A program made the position numbers and the translations under genes. From positions 248,001-312,000 of the forward strand of contig NZ_JAQGLB010000007.1 of the NCBI RefSeq assembly GCF_027853965.1: a DNA stretch of 64,000 nucleotides, in the 5' to 3' direction. Under the pieces are notes generated by a model, which was not told the origin of the DNA, made no database searches, and saw nothing but the letters and a program-made list of their open reading frames with translations. Shown in pieces: positions 33,341 through 41,576 of this stretch (the stretch's first letter is position 1; each line of letters starts with the position of its first letter). The DNA comes from Saccharopolyspora indica (GTDB lineage: Bacteria; Actinomycetota; Actinomycetes; Mycobacteriales; Pseudonocardiaceae).

Positions 33341-33349
33341 CCCGGATCA

Positions 33350-33979
33350 CTACGGCTGCACAGCGGCGTAGAACTTCCGCGCGACGTCACGCGCACCATC
33401 ACGGCACTCCGAGCTCCGCGGGTCTTTGTCCCTAGCGCGAGGATTGTGGTAGGTCGCGGTGATCACCGCGTTCTCATCAAGAACTTCGAGCGTGCAGGTG
33501 TCCTCTATGAAACGAGTCCAGTGGGCTTCCGCACCAAAATCCACACTGCCATCACGCTCTGCATCTGAAATAGCAGACTTGGTGAAGAAAGCTCTCGCAC
33601 GTTCAGCCCCCGACTGGAATCCATCAGCGTCTTCCCGGCCCCCGTAGAGGGAAACCTCAAGGCCGATGAAAATAGAGCCACTTTCTGCCGGATTAAAATG
33701 GCACGTCCGCGACGAACCTTTTTCCTCGTCTTGCGAACCCTCAACCAGATCCAGGCCAGGAACCCTCTGCTGAATTTCCCGGCAACTCGGAAAATCTGCG
33801 AAGACATGCTTCACCGGGCCCAACGACGCCTCGGCAGGAATCGACGGCTCCTCATCGCCGCCCCCAGGCATCTCAAACGGCTCAATCGCGGGTGCGAAGC
33901 ACCCTCCGGCGAGCATCACCGCCAGAGCCAATACCCCCACAGTCGATTGCTTCCGATAACCGAGTGGTTTTCTACTCAT
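33350..33979 (-). CDS. DUF3558-like secreted lipoprotein
   Basis: 209 residues. A basic start and hydrophobic stretch end in the lipobox VMLAGGC, with lipidated Cys27, then an acidic/Pro-rich linker. Cysteine pairs (FPSCREI, SRTCHF; DTCTLE, SSECRD) suggest two disulfides in the folded domain, as in DUF3558 lipoproteins of Pseudonocardiaceae. It is last in a minus-strand series with the WXG-like, EspC-like and YbaB-like genes, and its GC content is lower than the surroundings. Function unknown; an envelope receptor or immunity-type role is speculation. Confidence 0.75.
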   Translation of the reverse strand: MSRKPLGYRKQSTVGVLALAVMLAGGCFAPAIEPFEMPGGGDEEPSIPAEASLGPVKHVFADFPSCREIQQRVPGLDLVEGSQDEEKGSSRTCHFNPAESGSIFIGLEVSLYGGREDADGFQSGAERARAFFTKSAISDAERDGSVDFGAEAHWTRFIEDTCTLEVLDENAVITATYHNPRARDKDPRSSECRDGARDVARKFYAAVQP

Positions 33980-34002
33980 GACCTCTACCCATCGACGAGA
34001 AC

Positions 34003-34734
34003 TCAGCCTTCGACTGCCTGAGGCCAGCGACCTTGGGGAAGCTTTTGGTCCGTCATGTAGCTAATCAGATCCCGGACCTTGCTGAGCGCCGCCACGAACC
34101 GCTTGGCGATGCCCACCAAGTTGTCGAGGGACTTGGCGACAACATCACCGATAGCGCCTGCCAGATCACTAACCGCGAACGGAATGTTGACGACGGTCGA
34201 TGTTTCAAGCGAAGCAGAGACAAGCGCCCCCAGGAAACCAGTCGCCATCTTGGCCAACTCGGTCATGTAATCGACGTTGTACTGAGCGATATCGATGAGC
34301 CATCTGCTGACCTGGTCCGCCTTGTTCGCAACAGCCCCGATAGCCTCGTTCTGCTTACCAGCCTTGTCTTTATAAGCACCGCTTGCCTTCCCTTCCCAGT
34401 CATAGAGATTATTCCCAAACGTATGGGTAAGGTTATTCACCGGCCTCTGGACGTTTTCAGCCCAACTGAACGACTGCACAATCAGCGATACGACCGGCAT
34501 GTGATGCTCTACAGCCGCTCTGACAAGCTTCACCAGCTCCGAAAGCTTCACGCGGATAAATTCAACAGCCGGCTCGATGGCGAAAATGAACGGCCCAAGA
34601 ACAACTCCCCATTCATTAATATGACTAACGGCAGAATTGAATTTATCGACACTCTCTTGAGTTTTTTCCTCCAAGCCGTTGAACGCTTGATTGAGTGGGC
34701 CAATCAGATCTTCAGAACCAGGCATGCCGATCAC
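34003..34734 (-). CDS. WXG/ESX-like helical protein (candidate type VII secretion substrate)
   Basis: 243 residues, mostly predicted helix. The N-terminal half resembles a WXG-type hairpin (LNQAFNGLEEKTQESVDKFN ... HINEWGVVLG), and the middle has NNLYDWEGKASGAYKDKAGK, in which W-E-G stands at a helix turn as in WXG100 and LXG proteins. The C-terminal third has hydrophobic, Gly/Ala-rich helices (MATGFLGALVSASLE). No signal peptide. GC is clearly lower than neighbours. It lies six bases from the EspC-like gene, a pairing usual for ESX substrates. No toxin domain is recognisable. Confidence 0.6.
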   Translation of the reverse strand: MIGMPGSEDLIGPLNQAFNGLEEKTQESVDKFNSAVSHINEWGVVLGPFIFAIEPAVEFIRVKLSELVKLVRAAVEHHMPVVSLIVQSFSWAENVQRPVNNLTHTFGNNLYDWEGKASGAYKDKAGKQNEAIGAVANKADQVSRWLIDIAQYNVDYMTELAKMATGFLGALVSASLETSTVVNIPFAVSDLAGAIGDVVAKSLDNLVGIAKRFVAALSKVRDLISYMTDQKLPQGRWPQAVEG

Positions 34735-34739
34735 CAGCC

Positions 34740-35090
34740 CTATGAACCGTAAGCCTTGTTGATATCAACCTCATTCATTCCGTCAGTTCTCTCGTACTCA
34801 TCAGCGATCAACCGCAAAGAATTGTGGATCTGATGGAACTCAGCAGCCGCCTCTTGGAGAATTCTCTCCATGAACGCGCGAAATTCTTCGTAATACTTTG
34901 CCTCAAGAGCAGCGTTGGCAGCCCCTGGAACGAGAGTCATGAGATCGCCAACAAAGAACGCAGTAGGCGATAAGTACGCATCCCTCACCGCCTGGATGAT
35001 TGGTTCAGTTTCCTCAGCCTTGTCCTGCCACTTCTTGGCTTCATCCCGAATCGGACCAGTAACAGCTCTGTAGCCCGTCATTCCAACCAT
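34740..35090 (-). CDS. EspC-like small type VII secretion target
   Basis: 116 residues, all-helical: YRAVTGPIRDEAKKWQDKAE followed by a hydrophobic middle (AFFVGDLMTLVPGAANAAL) and a second amphipathic helix (FMERILQEAAAEFHQIHNSL), ending in the acidic DEYERTDGMNEVDINKAYG. The size and helix-turn-helix layout fit ESX/EspC-type proteins. It overlaps the YbaB-like gene by 13 bases and precedes the WXG-like gene. The call rests on layout and context rather than on a strict motif. Confidence 0.6.
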   Translation of the reverse strand: MVGMTGYRAVTGPIRDEAKKWQDKAEETEPIIQAVRDAYLSPTAFFVGDLMTLVPGAANAALEAKYYEEFRAFMERILQEAAAEFHQIHNSLRLIADEYERTDGMNEVDINKAYGS

Positions 35091-35830
35091 CCCGAATCGT
35101 TGAGTTCTGCGAAGTGGTCGTCTTCCGCCACTCTGCTCTCGAAGCAGTTCTCCCGCGCCTCACCGGCATCATCGCCTTGCGGCTGCGCCGGATGAGAAGC
35201 TTCTCCTGACCCGATTCCGAGACCCGCCCGGCTGAACAACTGCAGGACCTCGTCCGCGAGGACCGTGCTCGACGGGTTGTCCAGCGCTTGCGGATCGCCG
35301 GAGATCGCGATCGGGCCGCCACGGCGCATCTGCACGGTGAGGTAGCCCAGCGGACTGCGGATCTCGGTGACGTCCATCTGCGGAGCTCGCTGGTGACGGC
35401 GGATCGCGTCGTACTCCGCATCGATGGCGTCGAGCCGGGATTTGGTCCGGCTGAGCCACTCCTCGAACGACAACGCCGCAGGATCCACGTAAGCGTCGTC
35501 CGGTGCGGGCGCGCTCGGCCGCCGCACGGGACGGTGGGCGAGCTCGACCGCGAGTGCGCGCTGCACCGCGGTCATGTACGTGCTGTGGAGCACCGCCGGA
35601 AACCCGTCCGGCCGGATGCGATCCGGCCATCCCGGCCGGATCCAGACGCTTTCCACCATTCGCGATCTGTTCACCGTGATCCCGATGAACCCGGTCTGAT
35701 CGCGGGCCTCGTACGTGTTGGCCAGCTGGAGCTCTACGCCGCCCGGGCGTGTGAGCTCGGCCGTGCGGGCCCGCACGTGCAGGCCGTCGGGAACGTTCAG
35801 CGCTGCGAGCGCGACGTTTTCAAGCGGCAA
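35078..35830 (-). CDS. YbaB/EbfC-like protein of a type VII-associated cassette
   Basis: About 250 residues if translation starts at the TTG at 35830 behind GGTAGG; the frame remains open to 36013. Two similar alpha/beta units are visible: GFIGITVNRSRMVESVWIRPGW with a following helix, and SPLGYLTVQMRRGGPIAISG with a following helix, each like the strand-strand-helix core of YbaB. Between them is a charged helical linker (FEEWLSRTKSRLDAIDAEYD). YbaB-like genes commonly precede ESX-type genes in Pseudonocardiaceae (from memory). Role unknown; start uncertain. The 289 bases upstream (35831-36119) hold no gene I can support. Confidence 0.55.
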   Translation of the reverse strand: MPLENVALAALNVPDGLHVRARTAELTRPGGVELQLANTYEARDQTGFIGITVNRSRMVESVWIRPGWPDRIRPDGFPAVLHSTYMTAVQRALAVELAHRPVRRPSAPAPDDAYVDPAALSFEEWLSRTKSRLDAIDAEYDAIRRHQRAPQMDVTEIRSPLGYLTVQMRRGGPIAISGDPQALDNPSSTVLADEVLQLFSRAGLGIGSGEASHPAQPQGDDAGEARENCFESRVAEDDHFAELNDSGWLE

Positions 35831-36119
35831 AACACCTACCCCCAAAAATTTCCCGTACGACTGGCTGAGCAGCAATCGGCCGAAGAGGCCAAAAGGGACG
35901 TTCTGCGCAACGTCGCCGATGCTACGACACGTCGTCGGGGATCCACGCCCAAGTGGAGAAAGTTCAGCTGAAGGTACGCAGGAGTCCGGCGTCGGCTGGC
36001 GGGCGGAATTCACCGCGGCCGCACGTGAACGCAGTCCGCATCCGTCAAATTCGCTGCTGCGCGGTCATTTCTTCAGCGCTGCCGGTGCGATCGGTGCACC
36101 TGCGGCGGTTTCCGGCGCG

Positions 36120-36599
36120 TCACTGGCCCGGGGGTTGGGTGGTGGGGTTGGCCGAGGACGTCGGGTTCGGTTGGGTGGTTTGGGTGGGCTTCGACGTCGT
36201 CGGGGCCGGGGCCGAGGTCTGGGTGCTCAGGATTTCCGGGGGTTCTTCGGAGGTCTGCGGCGCTTGCGGGCGGTGCGGGTGCTGGGGTGGCTGGACCGGG
36301 GTGTGGTGCGGGGGCGGCACGAGCGGCGGTTCTTCGCTGGTCGGGGCCGGGTCCGAGGTCGAGTTCACCACCGGCGGTGCCGCCGGTGGCAGCGGCTTCT
36401 CGGGCTGCTGGTTGGCCAGCACCACGCCGCCGCCGACCAGCAGCAGCGCCGCGAGGGCGCTTCCGGAGGCGGCCATCATGTTGTTGCGCTGGCGGCGGCG
36501 ACGTGCGCCCGCGACCACCGACCACTCCGCGCCGGTGCGCACCGGGATGTCCAGGCGGTCGTCCCGGAGGATGCGGTTGAGCTCGTCCTCCAGATCCAT
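36120..36599 (-). CDS. Single-pass membrane protein, partner of the SigE-type sigma factor
   Basis: 159 residues from ATG 36599, overlapping the sigma stop by one base (TGATG). A cytoplasmic part of ~40 residues (DLEDELNRILRDDRLD) ends in RRRRQR, then one membrane helix (AASGSALAALLLVGGGVVLA), then a Pro/Thr-rich extracytoplasmic tail. The layout is that of an anti-sigma-like protein without a zinc motif, and the tight coupling to the sigma gene supports a regulatory role. It could equally be a target of that sigma factor. Confidence 0.7.
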   Translation of the reverse strand: MDLEDELNRILRDDRLDIPVRTGAEWSVVAGARRRRQRNNMMAASGSALAALLLVGGGVVLANQQPEKPLPPAAPPVVNSTSDPAPTSEEPPLVPPPHHTPVQPPQHPHRPQAPQTSEEPPEILSTQTSAPAPTTSKPTQTTQPNPTSSANPTTQPPGQ

Positions 36600-37096
36600 C
36601 ACACGTCACCTCCTTCCAGCGATCCGAGGCGCTTGCGCAGCGTCGCCATCGCCTTGCTCGCCTGGCTCTTCACCGTTCCGCAGCTCACGCCGAGGCTGTC
36701 GGCGATCTCCGCTTCGGAGAGCCCTTCGTAGTAACGCAGCACGACCACGGCGCGTTGCCGCGGCGGCAGGCTTCGCAGCGCCTGCCACAGCGGCTCGTTC
36801 TCCAGCCGGTCCGGCTGCGCGTACGCGGGGATGTCCGGGAAGTCGGCGAGCAGGGTTTCGCGGCGGGTGCGGCGCCAGCGGCTGACGTGCGTGTTCGCCA
36901 TCGCCTTGCGCACGTAGGCCGTCGGGTCCGCGCAGTTGCGGTTGACCTTGGCCCAGCGGGCGCCGACCTTCTCCAGCACCGCCTGCACCAGGTCCGCCGC
37001 GTCGTGCGGGTTGCCGGTCAGCGCGTGGCCGTAGCGCATCAGCCCGGGCAGTGCCACCCGGACGAATTCCGCGAAGTCGTCTTCCGTCGCCGCCAT
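36599..37096 (-). CDS. SigE-family (ECF-type) RNA polymerase sigma factor
   Basis: 165 residues from ATG 37096 with a G-rich ribosome site. Region 2 (FAEFVRVALPGLMRYGHALT, AADLVQAVLEKVGARW) and region 4 (LPPRQRAVVVLRYYEGLSEA, DSLGVSCGTVKSQASKAM) are typical of the actinobacterial SigE/SigM-like subfamily. It is coupled to the membrane protein downstream. The 300 bases upstream (37097-37396) contain only a hairpin at 37313-37349; the frame is open to 37321, but that part lacks sigma similarity. Confidence 0.9.
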   Translation of the reverse strand: MAATEDDFAEFVRVALPGLMRYGHALTGNPHDAADLVQAVLEKVGARWAKVNRNCADPTAYVRKAMANTHVSRWRRTRRETLLADFPDIPAYAQPDRLENEPLWQALRSLPPRQRAVVVLRYYEGLSEAEIADSLGVSCGTVKSQASKAMATLRKRLGSLEGGDV

Positions 37097-37312
37097 GTCC
37101 CCCCGGCGCGCCTGCCGCTGATAAGCGCCGGCCGCCTCGGCGGTCGGCACTGCGGGCAGGTGCGCGGTCACCCGGTCCACCCCCGTCCACTTCGGGTATC
37201 GCCGTGGAGAACACGCCGCAGCGCACCCGGTGGTTGCCCCATCACTACCGCGATCACCCGATCGGCGCAGCGATCCGGGGGACCCGGTGCCCGGAAGGTG
37301 GGGATACCTGCC

Positions 37313-37349
37313 CGATTTCAACGGAGGCGTCTGTTCTCCGTCGAAATCG
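37313..37349. terminator. Hairpin after the DUF5926 gene (GATTTCAA family)
   Basis: CGATTTCAACGGAG and CTCCGTCGAAATCG pair over 14 bases with one G-T wobble, loop GCGTCTGTT. It shares the arm start and the CGTCTG loop with the hairpin at 12166-12209. It lies about 50 bases past the stop at 37397 on the minus strand. Confidence 0.6.
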
Positions 37350-37396
37350 CGTCACCCCGCCGACGGCCGCGGCTGTCGACGGGGTGACGTCGTGGT

Positions 37397-38347
37397 TCAG
37401 CGGATGGTGACCTGGCGGCCCCGGAGCCCGTCCCGGGCCCGGCGCTCCGCCGCGTCGAGCGGCTCGTCGTCCAGGGAGGCCAGGGCCTCCTCCAGGCGGC
37501 GGCCCAGGCGCGCGGCCGGCTCGTCCCACTCGCGGGCGTGCTTCTCGCGGTCCAGGTCCCACACCGGCACCAGCAGGCCGTGCGCGCGGAAGGAGCCCGC
37601 GTAGCGGCTGTCGTCGTCGAGCGCGAGCTCACCGCGGGCGGACAGCCGGGCCAGCGCGGCGACCAGCTTCTCCTCCGGCTCCGGGCGGACCCAGCGCAGG
37701 TGCGCCTTCTCGCCCGCGTCCACCCAGTACGCCGATTCCACACCTTCGGCGGTCAGCCGATCGGTCGGCATGATCGCCGCGTTCGCGCGTTCCAGCGACA
37801 GCGCCACCTCGCCGGTCGGCTCGACGTCGCCCGGCAGCCACCAGGCGAAGTCCTCGTGCACCTCGACGTCGAGCTTCGCCTCCGGGTCCAGCAGGTCCTG
37901 CAGCCGGGTCGGCACGGTGCCCGCCTCAGCGGTCTCCGGCCCGACGACCGACAGCGATTCGCCCAGCTCAGCGCCCTGCACCCATTCCACCGCACGGGCC
38001 AGGTCGCGGCTGATGTCCCCGGAGTGGGTCTGCACCTGGAGGCCGATGAACGACCTGTCGTCGTTGCGGCGCAAGCCCGCGGCGGCCATCGGCAGCACCG
38101 TCGCCAGGGTGATCTCGCCGTCGCCGCGCAGCGGCAGCTTCGCCGTCGCCGACGGCACGAACTCGCGCAGCGCGATCAGCTCGCACTCCGCGGCCAGTCC
38201 CTCGAAGGGCCTGGTCACGATCACGTCGGCGGCCCCACCGGCGGCGCCGTGGCAAGCCTTGTAGCGCTTGCCGGAACCGCACGGGCAGGGCTGGCGCGGC
38301 TTGATCCCGGTGTCCGCCTCGGGCTTGGGCGCGGTTCGCTTCGACAC
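37397..38347 (-). CDS. SEC-C motif protein (DUF5926 type)
   Basis: 316 residues from GTG 38347. The SEC-C zinc motif PCPCGSGKRYKACHG is at about 20-34, here at the N-terminus rather than the C-terminus as in SecA. The remaining ~270 residues form a conserved actinobacterial domain (DUF5926) with FIGLQVQTHSGDISRDLARA and HEDFAWWLPGDVEPTGEVA. Soluble and cytoplasmic; function unknown. It is followed by a hairpin and lies 21 bases after the GDPD gene on the same strand. Confidence 0.88.
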   Translation of the reverse strand: MSKRTAPKPEADTGIKPRQPCPCGSGKRYKACHGAAGGAADVIVTRPFEGLAAECELIALREFVPSATAKLPLRGDGEITLATVLPMAAAGLRRNDDRSFIGLQVQTHSGDISRDLARAVEWVQGAELGESLSVVGPETAEAGTVPTRLQDLLDPEAKLDVEVHEDFAWWLPGDVEPTGEVALSLERANAAIMPTDRLTAEGVESAYWVDAGEKAHLRWVRPEPEEKLVAALARLSARGELALDDDSRYAGSFRAHGLLVPVWDLDREKHAREWDEPAARLGRRLEEALASLDDEPLDAAERRARDGLRGRQVTIR

Positions 38348-38368
38348 TGCAGATCCCCTCGCTCGCGG

Positions 38369-39211
38369 TTACGTCGTCGTGACGCTACCGAACCGGGAGC
38401 TGTCCGAATCATCCAGGTGGGAGCGGGTCGAGGCGGGCGAGTTGGTGGCCAGGTACCGCACGCCGGAGCGCTGGCAGAGATCGATGTCGGCCGGGTCGTC
38501 GACGGTCCAGCAGTAGGTATCGCGGCCGAGCGCGGCGGCGCGGGCGACGAAGCCCGGGTCCTCGCGGAGCAGCCGGATCCCGGGACCGGCGATGTCGGCC
38601 CACGGCGGCAGCACGCCGTTGCGCCACGCGCTGCGGAACCGGTCGAAGAGCAGCACCGTCGGCACCCGCGGGGCGGCCGCGCGGAACCGGCGGACGGCGG
38701 CCTGGGAGAACGACATCATCAGCACCGGCGAGTGCTCCGGGTCGGCGGGCGCGGCCAGGCCGTGCCGCGCGAGCAGCGCGACGAGCTTGTGCTCCACCAG
38801 CCCGCCGTAGCGCACCGGGTGCTTGGTCTCGACGAACAGCCGCACCGGGCGCGGGTGATCGCGGAGCAGGCCGAGCAGCTCGTCCAGGGTCAGCACGCCG
38901 CGCTCCGGATCGGGGCCGGCCCAGTTCACCAGCTCGTCGGCGGTGCCCGGCAGTTCGCGGTGCCAGCTGCCGAAGTCCACATCGGACATCCCGGCGAGGG
39001 TCAGCTCGCTGACCACGCCGCGAGCGCTGGAGGTCCGGTCGATGCGCCGGTCGTGCACGCACACCAGGTGGCCGTCGCGGCTCACCCGGATATCGCACTC
39101 GAGCGCGTCGGCGCCCTGTTCGAGGGCCAGTTCGTAGGCGCCGCGGGTGTGCTCGGCGCGGTGCGCCGAAGCTCCCCGGTGCGCGACGACGTCGGGAGTC
39201 GGCTGCCACAC
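38369..39211 (-). CDS. Glycerophosphodiester phosphodiesterase
   Basis: 280 residues from GTG 39211; GATAAT lies seven bases upstream, giving a leaderless-type start. The GDPD signature is clear: VVAHRGASAHRAEHT (catalytic His and Arg), ALECDIRVSRDGHLVCVHD (Glu/Asp metal ligands and second His), then FVETKH. TIM-barrel enzymes of this family hydrolyse glycerophosphodiesters to glycerol-3-phosphate and an alcohol. There is no signal peptide, so cytoplasmic. The DUF5926 gene follows. Confidence 0.92.
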   Translation of the reverse strand: MWQPTPDVVAHRGASAHRAEHTRGAYELALEQGADALECDIRVSRDGHLVCVHDRRIDRTSSARGVVSELTLAGMSDVDFGSWHRELPGTADELVNWAGPDPERGVLTLDELLGLLRDHPRPVRLFVETKHPVRYGGLVEHKLVALLARHGLAAPADPEHSPVLMMSFSQAAVRRFRAAAPRVPTVLLFDRFRSAWRNGVLPPWADIAGPGIRLLREDPGFVARAAALGRDTYCWTVDDPADIDLCQRSGVRYLATNSPASTRSHLDDSDSSRFGSVTTT

Positions 39212-39307
39212 GACGCCGATTATCCGGACCACCTCGATCGACTTCCGGCATCTGTGACGCAACGCGCGGGTCGTTCCGTCCGAGCGAGGATGTTCCGCCT
39301 GGTCAGG

Positions 39308-39353
39308 GCCGTGAGCGCTTTCTGGTGCTATGGCACCGCAAAGTACTCACGGA
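39308..39353. repeat. 46-bp inverted repeat (CCGTGAGC family, copy 3)
   Basis: CCGTGAGCGCTTTCTGGTGC and GCACCGCAAAGTACTCACGG flank TATG. Ends and centre match the copies at 5466 and 51039, but the mid-arm differs and pairs imperfectly. It sits between the DUF4328 stop and the GDPD start. Confidence 0.65.
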
Positions 39354-39392
39354 CCATCACCTGCCGAAACATCTCCGTGCCGATCGGTGCCA

Positions 39393-40301
39393 TCAGCGCG
39401 GGGCGGAGGCCGGGCGCGCGGCACGCGGCGGCGGTGGGGTCGCGCGGACCGCGCGGACCTGGAAGCGGTGGAGCTCAGTCGGGTCGGGCTCGACCAGCAG
39501 GGTCATCACGTACTTGATCAGCCGCGCGGTGAGCACCGCCAGCAGCGTGACGAGCGCGTTGTTCAGGGTGTGCAGGACGACGCCGTCGGCGAGCGCCTGG
39601 ACGGTGCCGCGGAATCCCCAGAGGATGGTGAACCAGCCGACCAGCAGCGTCGCCACCCACACCGCCCACCACAGCCGGACGCGCAGCGTCGGGAACGGCC
39701 GCGCGCCGCGTTCGCGGGCGCCTTCGGCGACCAGCACCGAGTGCTCCAGCTCGGCGACCGCGGAGCCGGGCACGAAGAAGTTCAGCCCCGGCACCAGCAC
39801 GCCGACGACCACCTGCCAGTCGGGGCGGGCGTTGCGCACTCCTATGCGCTCCGCGGCCGCGGCGCGGGCCCGCAGGCCCCACAGCACGACCAGCACCCCG
39901 CTCAGCACGCCCAGCACCCACAGCAGGAATCCGGTCGTGCTGACCAGCGCGTCGGAGATCGCCAGCGGCGTGCGCGCCAGCGCCCCGTCCCTGCTCATCA
40001 GCAGCAGGACGTAGCGCCAGCCCTCGGCCAGGGTCGCCAGCCCGGCCACGCCCGCGGTGATCCACAGCGTCACCAGCGCGGTTCCGGTCGTCGCTTCCGC
40101 GCGCGCCTCGGCGTTGACGTGCTGGCGCGCGGGCAGCGCGAGCGGCCAGCGCCACGCCAGCATCGGGAAGCCCCAGCGCGGCACCGCCGGGTAGGCGGGC
40201 GGACCGCTGTAGCGGCGTTGCTGCTTGCGCGGCTTCGGGCGCGGTGGGCCGCCGGGCGGAGTGGCGACCCACCGGGACGGGCGCGGAGGTCCTGGGGTCA
40301 C
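39393..40301 (-). CDS. DUF4328-type membrane protein
   Basis: 302 residues. A Pro/Arg-rich cytoplasmic start is followed by five to six membrane segments, among them LVTLWITAGVAGLATLAEGW and LLWVLGVLSGVLVVLWGL, and the conserved GVRNARPDWQVVVGVLVPGLN between helices that marks DUF4328. The C-terminus is Pro/Ala-rich. Function unknown. The GTG overlaps the rhodanese stop (GTGA), so the two are translationally coupled. Confidence 0.8.
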   Translation of the reverse strand: MTPGPPRPSRWVATPPGGPPRPKPRKQQRRYSGPPAYPAVPRWGFPMLAWRWPLALPARQHVNAEARAEATTGTALVTLWITAGVAGLATLAEGWRYVLLLMSRDGALARTPLAISDALVSTTGFLLWVLGVLSGVLVVLWGLRARAAAAERIGVRNARPDWQVVVGVLVPGLNFFVPGSAVAELEHSVLVAEGARERGARPFPTLRVRLWWAVWVATLLVGWFTILWGFRGTVQALADGVVLHTLNNALVTLLAVLTARLIKYVMTLLVEPDPTELHRFQVRAVRATPPPPRAARPASAPR

Positions 40302-40651
40302 AGCACGAACGGCTCACCGTCGTCGGACACCATCGGCCTGCCGGTGGCCGACCAGCCGTTCATGCCGCGCTCGACGTTCACCGCGTCCCAGCCGTTGGCG
40401 TTGAGGTACGCGGTGACCTTCGCCGACCGGCCGCCGGAGCGGCAGATCACGTAGACCTGGTCGGCCTCCGGGATCTCGTCGAGCCGGTCCACGAGCCGGC
40501 TCATCGGCAGGTGCACGGCCTCGGGCGCGTGCCCGGCCTGCCACTCGTCGTCCTCCCGGACGTCCAGCAGCACGCTGCCCTCGGGCAGCTGGGCGGGGAT
40601 CTCTTCCGGCTGCACGCCGGGCACCTGATGACCGGGAACTGGAGTAGTCAC
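40298..40651 (-). CDS. Single-domain rhodanese-like sulfurtransferase
   Basis: 117 residues with the rhodanese fold marks LLDVREDDEWQAGHAPEAVH and the active-site loop CRSGGRS, catalytic Cys70. Such proteins carry persulfide sulfur on the cysteine; the acceptor is unknown. CAGCAT precedes the GTG by six bases (leaderless type). It leads a two-gene operon with the DUF4328 protein. Confidence 0.92.
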   Translation of the reverse strand: MTTPVPGHQVPGVQPEEIPAQLPEGSVLLDVREDDEWQAGHAPEAVHLPMSRLVDRLDEIPEADQVYVICRSGGRSAKVTAYLNANGWDAVNVERGMNGWSATGRPMVSDDGEPFVL

Positions 40652-41052
40652 ACCCCGATGCTGCCACGCCGGACGTGGCGCCCGCGTGAGGCCCGGCCGG
40701 TGGGCTCGTCCCGCCCGGGCGGCGTCGCCCGGCGGTGGGTCTGCGCTCGACGTTCGAGCGACACCAGGTATCGGAGCCGTCCGCGCCGGGAAGTCTTGAG
40801 GGGTTGGAACCAGCGAACCGGGGCGGTGTCAGTCGTGAACGCGGACCAACCGGCTTCACCGCTTCGGGGCCGGACCGGATCCAGGGGCAGCCGATGCGCC
40901 CGGAAGAACCGCTTTGACCAGGCGAAACACGAGGCTGTTTCGTGGTTGTTCACGCTTTCAGGCGGTCCTGCCCTCGAAATTGGCGACGCAAGATCATCAC
41001 GTGCGAAGGTTCGCTTGCTTGCTCGATTCAGCTCCGACCGAAAGGGGTTCCC
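40652..41052. other. Intergenic stretch without a supported gene
   Basis: About 400 bases between the rhodanese start and a small plus-strand gene. Open frames exist on both strands but lack a ribosome site, family resemblance or consistent codon bias. It holds the divergent promoters and a few short GC-rich inverted repeats. I see no RNA gene. Confidence 0.5.
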
Positions 41053-41271
41053 GTGTCTCGTCGAGCCATTCTCCGCTGGCCGCACGGCAGCGAATGGGGA
41101 CATCTGGCCGAGGTTCCGGACGGCGGCGGGCTGCCCCGCTTCACCGGCTTCGTCCGGATGACGGACCCCCGCGTGCAGACGCTGATCACCCTCGTCGAGC
41201 CGGAGCCGGCCGACGAGGGCATGTGGGAGGTCCACTTCACCGCGACCGAGTCCGAACTCGTCCCCACCTGA
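41053..41271 (+). CDS. Small conserved protein, unknown
   Basis: 72 residues from GTG 41053 with AAAGGGG upstream: SRRAILRWPHGSEWGHLAEV, GLPRFTGFVRMTDPRVQTLI, then an acidic end. It predicts a small beta-rich domain and has no signal peptide or membrane helix. Not recognised. A strong hairpin follows its stop, which supports a real transcription unit. Confidence 0.5.
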   Translation: MSRRAILRWPHGSEWGHLAEVPDGGGLPRFTGFVRMTDPRVQTLITLVEPEPADEGMWEVHFTATESELVPT

Positions 41272-41274
41272 GCA

Positions 41275-41315
41275 GCAGAGCGCCCGCCCGGCGCGAAACC
41301 GGACGGGCGCTCTGC
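41275..41315 (+). terminator. Hairpin terminator of the small gene
   Basis: GCAGAGCGCCCG and CGGGCGCTCTGC (12 bp) enclose an 17-base loop that itself can pair (CCGG...CCGG). It starts four bases after the TGA. Confidence 0.75.
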
Positions 41316-41394
41316 GGACATGAAGTCGAGTCCTTCTCTTCTTTGCCGCTGTCCGCAACCGCGACGAGCCAGGCGGTGCCTCCGGAAGTGTCGC

Positions 41395-41570
41395 ATGCGC
41401 CGCAGGCGCATAACCCACCCTCGCAACCCGCACCGCCGCGGGTTCTCAGAGGCCGCTTGGCGAGGACAGCCCGTTCGCCGTGTATTGGACATACATAAGA
41501 ACGGGATCCCGCAGCCAGGCGGCCTCTGAGGTTCCGCCACTCGCGCCGCTTCGCACGACGAGCCTGGAAA
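41395..41570 (-). repeat. Structured 3' element, copy A (~176 bp)
   Basis: It begins six bases past the actP stop, reading on the minus strand. On the plus strand the order is: hairpin ATGCGCC-gca-GGCGCAT; a CCCACCCTCGCA...CACCGCCGCGGG segment; stem TCAGAGGCCGCTTGGC (41446-41461) pairing with GCCAGGCGGCCTCTGA (41514-41529); inside it CCCGTTC pairing with GAACGGG and TGTAT pairing with ATACA; then a tail ending GAGCCTGGAAA. Copies B and C keep the pairing with different bases. Probable untranslated RNA structure or a small mobile repeat. Confidence 0.75.
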
Positions 41571-41576
41571 AGAGCT

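Noticed and set aside
40735..40917. 60-codon plus-strand frame in the 40.7-41.0 kb gap
   Set aside because: No ribosome site, no structural pattern and weak codon bias.
41400..41540. Minus-strand frames in copies A, B and C that share a peptide like CGIPFLCMS and NPRRC
   Set aside because: The shared peptide is explained by shared element DNA. The frames start at different places and lack ribosome sites, and changes among copies preserve base pairing rather than amino acids.
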